Below the pieces are notes generated by a model, which did not search any database, was not told the DNA's origin, and was given only the letters and a program-made list of their open reading frames with translations. Positions 57,813 to 64,000 of a DNA stretch of 64,000 nucleotides are shown here, piece after piece (the stretch's first letter is position 1; each line of letters opens with the position of its first letter). The stretch covers positions 89,824,250 through 89,888,249 of the forward strand of contig CM042015.1 of NCBI GenBank assembly GCA_023525715.1. Direction: 5' to 3'. The DNA is from Cichorium intybus (lineage: Eukaryota; Streptophyta; Magnoliopsida; Asterales; Asteraceae). The position numbers and the translations under genes are program-made.

Positions 57813-59402
57813 TTAAAAGATCAAAAGTGTTAGTTTTTCTAAAAATCAATACCAAAGTGAGGTTAAAATGGTTCTGAAGCTAAATTGTCCTACCACATGT
57901 ACCAAGTTAAAAACCATCATTATTCAATTACTATTAACATAAACATATATAAATCTAAAAAGAAATGTCATAGAAAGATTACCTGTTGTTAAAATGAAAA
58001 AGTCGTACTGGGACAAAATTCTTGAAATGTTTCAAGATTAGGTGTTTGGGAATTGTATAATTCCTTTGTGAGATGAGTGGAGCTTGTAAGAAAGTTGATC
58101 CTAACGGGAAATCAATGAGGGCTTGAACACGAGTTAAATGTAGAAACATTTTCTGGAAAGTTCCATATTGTGCAAATAGTTATGAATCAGCTAAAACGGC
58201 ACATTTGCCCCTCCTTACACCAAGACCAAAGCCCTTACTCCAAGAAACATTCAGACCATCTTGTACTATTGCTGAATTATCTCCAAAACATGCAGTCGTG
58301 GCACCTTACTACGGTCATACAACCTACCAGCTAAGATCATCTAGAAAATAATAAATAAGTTAACGAATATAATAATAAGTAATAACTTCTTGATTTTCTC
58401 ATTGATGGCAGCTTCAGAATCATCAAAATATCTTTCACAATCAAGTGACATCTGTGGAGATATCGGGACCAACAACTCATCCTTGTTCACTTCTTTGAAT
58501 GGCTAAAACAACAGTCAATCTAGGGTAATCAAATTGAAAAAGATAGTAAAAAAAGAAACAAATCGATGTAGTTACCTGAGCATGAAAATACAACAAATCT
58601 CAACTTTATCCCAACATGATAATTGGCAACAAAACCCAATTCAACTGAAAAAAAACTAAATTCTGAGCAAATTTAGACATGTTTATACACAGAAAACTAC
58701 AGAAGTATTCAATGTTCACAAACACAATAGATTATGAAGCCATTCAATTACTGAATCTGAAATCACCATTAACAACACACAGTTTAAATGCTTAAACTTC
58801 ATGGTCAATGTAAAAACCTAAGCTGGATTCAAAACGGGAAACAAAATTGTCAAAAGGGGGAAGCGCAAACTCTAATTTTGATCACATAAGAACATTCTTA
58901 TATATAGAGACCTACGAAAAATCGTCAAAACCCAGTACGAACTGACCCTAATAGTGATTGAATAAAACCTATTCTCAATAAACAATGGCACAAAAGTCGT
59001 TTTAAGAACTGCTACCAATAAAGTTTACCTATTTTACCTCGAAGGACAATATCCCAGAATCCAAGAGAGCAAAAACAGGGAAAAGGGGAAGCAAAAACGG
59101 TATTATATATAGATCCCATTTAACCATAAATTAAAAATTCCATAAAATTGTTAAAAGTTGACTGAACAGGAAAAAGGATAAAGCAGAAAACCATCAAAGA
59201 TTGAGTACAAAGTGTAGATTGAGGTGCGGATTCGGTTTGGCTTGAATCGTAATTGATTTGATCACAATTCGCCTTTTTGGATTTGAGATTTTCGACTTTA
59301 GATACCAAAAAACTAAACAGAAAAATTCAAAATACCTGTAACACAATTGAAGCCGCAGGCGAGCACCAAAATAATCGTCCAAATGAAGAAGTAGCAAATT
59401 TG
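57813..59402. other. Unassigned DNA, possible further exon fragments
   Basis: No whole gene. A minus-strand exon-like stretch at about 58504-58400, after a TTTTAG acceptor, reads PFKEVNKDELLVPISPQMSL and continues CERYFDDSEAAINE. I do not recognise it. The rest is AT-rich intron- or spacer-like sequence. Confidence 0.4.
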
Positions 59403-59528
59403 TTAGCAGCGAGGTTTGGAGAGGTTTTTGCCAGCAAGGGGTTTAGCAATTCGAGCTAAGCCGAGTAGCGTCTTCTTCTCCTTCTCCTTGTGTGCAGATT
59501 TCTCTACTCCACTATCACTTCCTCCCAT
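59403..59528 (-). pseudogene. NHP2-like (H/ACA RNP subunit) first-exon fragment
   Basis: A minus-strand frame from a Met at 59528: MGGSDSGVEKSAHKEKEKKT, then LLGLARIAKPLAGKNLSK, then a stop. The start resembles plant NHP2-type H/ACA snoRNP proteins (an acidic/Lys-rich start followed by APIAKPLAGKKL), with Pro changed to Arg. The L7Ae RNA-binding domain that should follow is absent. The in-frame extension upstream to 59723 looks like UTR. Either a captured exon or a truncated pseudogene. Confidence 0.6.
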
Positions 59529-60215
59529 CTCTTTTGTTCTGATTTTAGGATTTAAGGAGTCTGCAAAGAGGAGAAAAGCATATCGTTTCGATCCATCGTC
59601 TTTCCATCTCCACCGGCGGGTAAACTCCCCGACGCCTGACGCGAGTCTGTAGGGGTGTGGTGAACCTGTCAATGGCGTAGATCGAGAAGAAAATTTCCAG
59701 CGACAATCGACACCCTGTACCAAATTATCATGTTTGTTCGATAGTGTTTGGCATCTGCAGATCGATGATGGAGGAAAACGTCGACGTCGGGTAAGAGAAA
59801 CCCTAAGTCAGCTTCGAGAAAAAAAGAAAGGTTCTAGAGACGGTGATGAGGGTTTTGGTAGAGACGTAGATAAGAAGACAGTGTTTAGAAGCATGGCGTT
59901 CGAAAATTACTCAAAATCATGGGTCAATTTGTTGAAGAATTACGAAAAAAAAAAAGAATGGGGAAGAATGATCGAGAACCTGATCCATGATGGTGGTATG
60001 AACGGACTATAAGATAATTTTCTGCCTCCTGCTTTCTTCTTCTCCATCAAGCACTCGCACACTCAGGTGTGTGGCGTATTGGATAGAGTGGTAGAGTCAA
60101 GGTGTCGTGAAAAGGGGAACCGACGTTGGCGGAACCTGATTGGGAAAAAAAGACCCACCCCCCTTAAAACCCAAAAGCCCCCCCACCCCCTATGAAACCT
60201 TCTAGAAACTTACGG
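59529..60215. other. Upstream flank of the CIPK gene
   Basis: The plus-strand frame at 59734-60012 is rich in Arg and Lys and matches no family I know. A G/C-rich tract at 60150-60200 (CCCACCCCCCTTAAAACCC) mirrors 55616-55660. Confidence 0.4.
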
Positions 60216-60221
60216 TTTTTA

Positions 60222-60229
60222 ATATATAA
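60222..60229 (+). promoter_or_regulatory. Candidate TATA box of the CIPK gene
   Basis: ATATATAA in AT-rich context about 200 bases before the chosen ATG, followed by pyrimidine/A-rich leader-like sequence. Position is plausible. Not proven. Confidence 0.4.
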
Positions 60230-60429
60230 GGTAAATATTAGTATGGCCCATAAACGACCAACCGAACTACCCAATCGGTTGCTCCTCCTGTGCTTTGTAC
60301 ACCCACAAACATCATCATCATCATCAAAATACAAAATTAAAATCAAAACTCAAATCTTCCGAACGTGAAACCATATCCCATTTCGAATTTACCATTTCTG
60401 ATTTGCTAACCCCCAAAATCCCTCCGATC

Positions 60430-61833
60430 ATGCGATCAACCACTCCCTCCCCCACCACAAGAAAAGAAGCCCAAGTCCTCCTTCTCCGCCGCTACGAGAT
60501 CGGCCATGTTCTCGGCCATGGCAGTTTCGGCAAAGTCTACGTCGCCCGCAGCATCAAAACCAACGAACAAGTCGCCATTAAAGTCATCGACAAAGAGAAA
60601 ATTTTGAAAGGCGGTTTGATCGCTCATATCAAACGTGAAATCTCCATCCTCCGCCGCGTACGACACCCCAACATCGTCCAACTCTTCGAGGTAATGGCTA
60701 CGAAAACCAAAATTTTCTTCGTCATGGAATACGTAAAGGGAGGTGAATTGTTTGGTAAAGTCGCTAAAGGTAGATTAAAAGAAGAAATCGCTCGAAAGTA
60801 TTTTCAACAACTAATTTCCGCAGTAGGGTTTTGTCATTCACGAGGTGTCTTCCACAGAGATTTAAAACCTGAAAATATATTATTAGACGAGAATGGTGAC
60901 CTAAAGGTTTCCGATTTCGGGCTTAGTGCAATCTCCGAACAAATTTGCGGCGATGGTTTGTTTTACACATTTTGTGGAACTCCGGCGTACGTCGCGCCGG
61001 AGGTTTTGGGCCGAAAAGGGTATGACGCCGCAAAGGTGGATATTTGGTCGTGTGGGGTCATCTTATTCGTCTTAATGGCTGGTTACTTACCATTTCGTGA
61101 TCAAAACATAATGGTTATGTATAAAAAGATTTACAACGGTGAATTCCGGCGACCAAGATGGTTTTCACCGGAGCTAACACGTTTATTAAAACGATTACTC
61201 GACACAAAACCAGAAACTAGAATCACCATACCGGAAATCATGGAAGATAAATGGTTCAAAAAAGGGTTTAAACACACAAAATTTTACTCCGAAGATGACA
61301 ACATTTTTAGCTTAAAAGATGAAGAAATTGACGATGATTGTATCGCGTATGCTTCTGATCAATCCGCATACGAATCCGAAAGTGAATCAGATGGTAAAAG
61401 ACGGTCTAGACCCGCGAATTTAAATGCATTTGATTTGATTTCATTTTCACCCGGATTTAGTCTTTCTGGGTTATTTGAAGATGGAAGTAAAGAATCAAGA
61501 TTTGTGACCGGAGCTCCGGTTTCTAAAATTGTTTCAAAGTTGGAGGAGATAGCAAAAGTTGTTAGTTTTTCAATGAGAAAAAAAGATTGTAGGATTAGTT
61601 TAGAAGGTTCACGGGAGGGTGTTAAAGGCCCGTTAACAATAACAGTTGAGATATTCGAATTGACCCCGAAATTAAGAGTTGTAGAAGTTAAAAAGAAAGC
61701 AGGAGATAAAGGTGAATATGAAGAGTTTTGTGAGCGGGAATTAAGGCCCGGGTTGCGACCTTTAATGCTGCCCGGGACTTGTGAACCTTCTCGGCTGGTT
61801 CCCGGGCCTGATGAAGAAAGAAACAAGGGGTAA
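60430..61833 (+). CDS. CBL-interacting protein kinase (CIPK), intronless
   Basis: A Ser/Thr kinase of the SnRK3/CIPK family, activated by calcium-bound CBL sensors, which controls ion transport and stress responses at membranes. Numbering starts at MRSTTPSPTT (467 aa). The glycine loop GHGSFG is 29-34, the catalytic Lys is in VAIK (51), HRD 142-144, DFG 162-164, and the activation loop runs to APE 189-191. The regulatory part has the NAF/FISL motif (NAFDLISFSPGFSLSGLFE) at about 332-350 and a PPI-like, phosphatase-binding region (KIVSKLEEIAKVVSF onward). All catalytic residues are present. The open frame extends 45 codons further upstream (MYTHKHHHHHQNTK), but that part is His-rich UTR-like sequence, and family proteins start just before the kinase, so I chose the inner Met. 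It has no intron, as in the intron-poor CIPK clade. Member number not assigned. Confidence 0.95.
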   Translation: MRSTTPSPTTRKEAQVLLLRRYEIGHVLGHGSFGKVYVARSIKTNEQVAIKVIDKEKILKGGLIAHIKREISILRRVRHPNIVQLFEVMATKTKIFFVMEYVKGGELFGKVAKGRLKEEIARKYFQQLISAVGFCHSRGVFHRDLKPENILLDENGDLKVSDFGLSAISEQICGDGLFYTFCGTPAYVAPEVLGRKGYDAAKVDIWSCGVILFVLMAGYLPFRDQNIMVMYKKIYNGEFRRPRWFSPELTRLLKRLLDTKPETRITIPEIMEDKWFKKGFKHTKFYSEDDNIFSLKDEEIDDDCIAYASDQSAYESESESDGKRRSRPANLNAFDLISFSPGFSLSGLFEDGSKESRFVTGAPVSKIVSKLEEIAKVVSFSMRKKDCRISLEGSREGVKGPLTITVEIFELTPKLRVVEVKKKAGDKGEYEEFCERELRPGLRPLMLPGTCEPSRLVPGPDEERNKG

Positions 61834-62091
61834 AACGGTAAAACCGTAAAGCACTATGGTGTTATCGAATTTTTAACCTCATTGATCTTGTTTATGTGTT
61901 TCTTGATGCTAAAGTGCTAATTTTTAGACGTAGAAGTTGTCTAATCTTTAATCTTTTTGTTATCGGTCATAAGGTTAAACGTGATTGATGGTTTTGTCTA
62001 TGTGTTCTTGCTATTATTTTCTTCGGTTTCTAGCAATTGCGAATGCAATTTGATTAGGTATTCGGGGCGTATGATGTAGTTTGGGAATCTT
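61834..62091 (+). other. CIPK 3' UTR / flank
   Basis: 258 bases between the CIPK stop and the next LTR. T-rich 3' UTR-like sequence. No clear AATAAA. Confidence 0.5.
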
Positions 62092-62559
62092 TGTTAGGAT
62101 CTACCAAATGTTAGATAGATTCTTAATCAATCTTTCAACACAAGGATTTTTCTTCTTCAACATTTGCAACTTCAATATAGTCTTGATTCACATTTCTTGA
62201 TTCACACCTCAAGAAATCCTATATAAAGGATCAAACACACAACTCACAACACACCTCAAATTACATCTTCATCTTTCTCTCATATTCATACAAATATATA
62301 TTTGATATATTTGTTTTCTTTCCTCTATCTCTGTAAACACTGAATATTATAGTGAATTGGTTCTCGGCTTCCTCCGCCCGTGATTTTTCCCAATTTGGGT
62401 TTCCACGTAAATATATTGTGTTCTTTTTTTACCGTTCGATCTATTCTTGGTTGATTATTCAATAGTTTTATATTCCGTTGAATCATTATTGTGATATTTG
62501 GGTTTTATACTTCGATCTCGAAGTTAATCGATTATTTATTGAAGTCGATTTTGTCTACA
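62092..62559 (+). repeat. Copia 5' LTR, about 468 bp
   Basis: Starts TGTTAGGATCTACC and ends GTCTACA, followed after two bases by the primer-binding site. It contains a TATA-like CCTATATAAAGG at 62219. Confidence 0.85.
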
Positions 62560-62561
62560 AT

Positions 62562-62573
62562 TGGTATCAGAGC
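62562..62573 (+). promoter_or_regulatory. Primer-binding site (tRNA-iMet type)
   Basis: TGGTATCAGAGC, complementary to the 3' end of initiator Met tRNA. Confidence 0.9.
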
Positions 62574-62617
62574 TATCCAGGTTTTCCGATAACGATTCGT
62601 AAAAACTATTTTCAACC

Positions 62618-64000
62618 ATGTCATCGATGAAGTATGATATCCCTTTACTTGACAGAAACACAAGATTCCCTCTTTGGCAAGTAAAGATGAGAGATGTGTT
62701 GATCCAGATGGATCTCCACAGAGCACTGTTAGGAATGGAGAGAATGCCGGCAACTTGGTCGACTGAGGAAAAGGAAATGAAGGATTTGAAGGCGTCGTCG
62801 CAAATCCGTTTACATCTATCCAACGACGTTCTCCAAGATGTACTGAAAGATACATCTGCGGCGGCTCTCTGGCTAAAGCTCGAACAGCTACTAATGACGA
62901 AAAGCTTGCCAAACAAGCTACACCTGAAGCAACGACTCTTCAACCTCAAGATGGGTGAGGGAAGTTCTTTATCTGATCACCTCTCTACTTTTAAAGAGCT
63001 TGTAGGAAATCTGGAAAATATGGACGTCAAATATGAAGATGAATATTTGGCGCTATTTTTATTATCATCACTCCCAGATTCCTATGATCACTTTCGTGAT
63101 ACCATTATCTATAGTCGAGACACTCTTGTCTTGGATGAGATAATGACCGCTCTTGATTCAAAAGAAAAGATGAAGCAGATTATTAGTGGCAGCAGCAACG
63201 ATTCAAAAGCCGAAGGTCTCAACATTAGAGGGAGACCCAACGAGAGAGGCAATTCTTCACAAAACCGATCTAGATCTAAGTCCAAAGGCAAGTGCAAGTA
63301 TTGTAATTATTGTCATAAAAAGGGACATCTGATCGATGAATGTTACAAGTTGAAAAACAAGGAGAAGGAGAAGGCAACCATGAATGGTAAACCAGCAGGT
63401 ACTACCGTAGAAGCTGATGTAGCCGAAACCGGTTTCGATGGCGAGCTTCTATCCGTTTCAGACTTCGGTTTAATTACCATGAGCGAATGGGTTCTTGATT
63501 CAGCATGTACTTTTCATATGAGCTCCAACCGGAGTATTTTTCATACATATGAAAATGTTAACCAAGGACATGTCTTGATGGGCAACGATACTTCGTGCCG
63601 TATTATTGGACATGGTACAGTCAGGTTCCGCATGTTCGATAGTGTTGTTCGAACAATTGAAGATGTGAAGCATGTCTCCGGTCTTAGACGAAATTTACTA
63701 TCTCTCGGTACTTTTGAGAAAAAAGGTTACGAGTTTGTCGGCAAACATGGGAAGGTCCATATTTTGAAAGACGGATCAACTGTCATCCGAGGAGTTCGGA
63801 GATCCGCAAACCTTTACATTATGGACGGACAAGTTACTTCTGGCGAAGCCTCGGTTAGTTCTAAATCCCTCTCCAATGTTGATCATTCTCGCCTATGGCA
63901 TCTCAGGCTCGGTCATATGTCATACCACGGTATGAGTGAACTAAGCCGAAGGGGGTTACTTGGGGAGCATAAATCAACTGAGCTTGAATTCTGTGAAGAT
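62618..64000 (+). CDS. Copia Gag-Pol, N-terminal 461 codons, open at edge
   Basis: An open frame from the ATG at 62618 to the last base of the window with no stop. Gag (MSSMKYDIPLLDRNTRF, ALWLKLEQLLMTKSLPNKL, LFLLSSLPDSYDHF) is of the Tnt1-like UBN2 type. A CCHC zinc knuckle (CNYCHKKGHLIDEC) is at about residues 229-242. The protease site is WVLDSACTFHM, where the more usual third residue Gly/Thr is Ala. A GAG-pre-integrase motif SRLWHLRLGHMS follows near the edge. Integrase, RT and RNase H would lie to the right. Lack of stops over 1383 bases argues for a young or active copy. Confidence 0.92.
   Translation, partial: MSSMKYDIPLLDRNTRFPLWQVKMRDVLIQMDLHRALLGMERMPATWSTEEKEMKDLKASSQIRLHLSNDVLQDVLKDTSAAALWLKLEQLLMTKSLPNKLHLKQRLFNLKMGEGSSLSDHLSTFKELVGNLENMDVKYEDEYLALFLLSSLPDSYDHFRDTIIYSRDTLVLDEIMTALDSKEKMKQIISGSSNDSKAEGLNIRGRPNERGNSSQNRSRSKSKGKCKYCNYCHKKGHLIDECYKLKNKEKEKATMNGKPAGTTVEADVAETGFDGELLSVSDFGLITMSEWVLDSACTFHMSSNRSIFHTYENVNQGHVLMGNDTSCRIIGHGTVRFRMFDSVVRTIEDVKHVSGLRRNLLSLGTFEKKGYEFVGKHGKVHILKDGSTVIRGVRRSANLYIMDGQVTSGEASVSSKSLSNVDHSRLWHLRLGHMSYHGMSELSRRGLLGEHKSTELEFCED

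Larger units (their letters stand above)
62092..64000 (+). mobile_element. Ty1/copia element, 5' part (runs off the window)
   Basis: A 5' LTR (62092-62559), primer-binding site and the start of gag-pol on the plus strand, cut by the window end. It is a different family from the copia at 9256-17022 (different LTR length and Gag). The open frame suggests a recent copy. The TSD cannot be checked because the other end is outside. Confidence 0.9.

Noticed and set aside
59734..60012. Basic 92-codon frame upstream of the CIPK gene
   Set aside because: No similarity to a known family and low-complexity Lys/Arg runs. More likely UTR or decayed exon sequence.
60295..60429. Upstream in-frame Met giving a 512-aa CIPK
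   Set aside because: The extra 45 residues are His/Lys-rich and UTR-like. Family proteins begin close to the kinase domain.
61359..61826. 155-codon frame antisense to CIPK
   Set aside because: Shadow of the kinase coding strand.
62532..62949. Minus-strand frames at the right edge
   Set aside because: Antisense shadows of the open copia gag frame on the plus strand.

Overview
This is a plant nuclear window. It has multi-exon genes with canonical GT-AG introns, AT-rich intergenic DNA, and many LTR, MULE, hAT, PIF/Harbinger, LINE and Helitron-like insertions. The protein families (F-box, protein O-fucosyltransferase, nucleobase-ascorbate transporter, CIPK) and the style of the repeats fit a eudicot. 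A lettuce-like Asteraceae is my guess, but nothing in the sequence proves it.

Four host genes are convincing. They are an F-box/LRR gene (4300-5605, minus, 2 exons), a plant GDP-fucose protein O-fucosyltransferase-like gene (26288-29840, plus, 10 coding exons, 620 aa), a nucleobase-ascorbate transporter (37293-40723, minus, 14 coding exons, 525 aa) and an intronless CBL-interacting protein kinase (60430-61833, plus, 467 aa). I re-derived the exon junctions by hand and each predicted reading frame closes.

The rest is mostly transposon strata. 1-3.4 kb is a decayed Ty3/gypsy 3' end plus LTR. 6.75-9.2 kb is a non-autonomous hAT (8-bp TSD) with a palindromic foldback MULE (9-bp TSD) inside it. 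9256-17022 is a complete, very young Ty1/copia element (770-bp LTRs with one mismatch, TSD AAATG, open 1343-aa gag-pol). 17.2-18.8 kb is a broken Harbinger transposase. 19-25 kb holds decayed copia pieces. A LINE 3' end abuts the fucosyltransferase gene. 32469-34388 is a Harbinger element with TAA TSDs and a transposase interrupted by one stop codon. 42044-46763 is a MULE (9-bp TSD) carrying a gene-like fragment split by a 3.1-kb solo LTR (TSD ATACT). The window ends inside a second copia element whose gag-pol frame is open to the last base.

The most unusual part is 54-60 kb. A foldback element at 54.1-55.0 kb carries two facing copies of the 5' end of a carboxylesterase gene. Next to it, a Helitron-like unit (55152-57812) holds same-strand fragments of at least four unrelated genes. 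These include two exons of an AINTEGUMENTA-like AP2 gene and the last exon of a phosphoglycerate-mutase-like gene. A further truncated first exon resembling NHP2 lies between that unit and the CIPK gene. The genes here do not form a pathway. The window shows gene-fragment capture and nested insertion around a few isolated genes.
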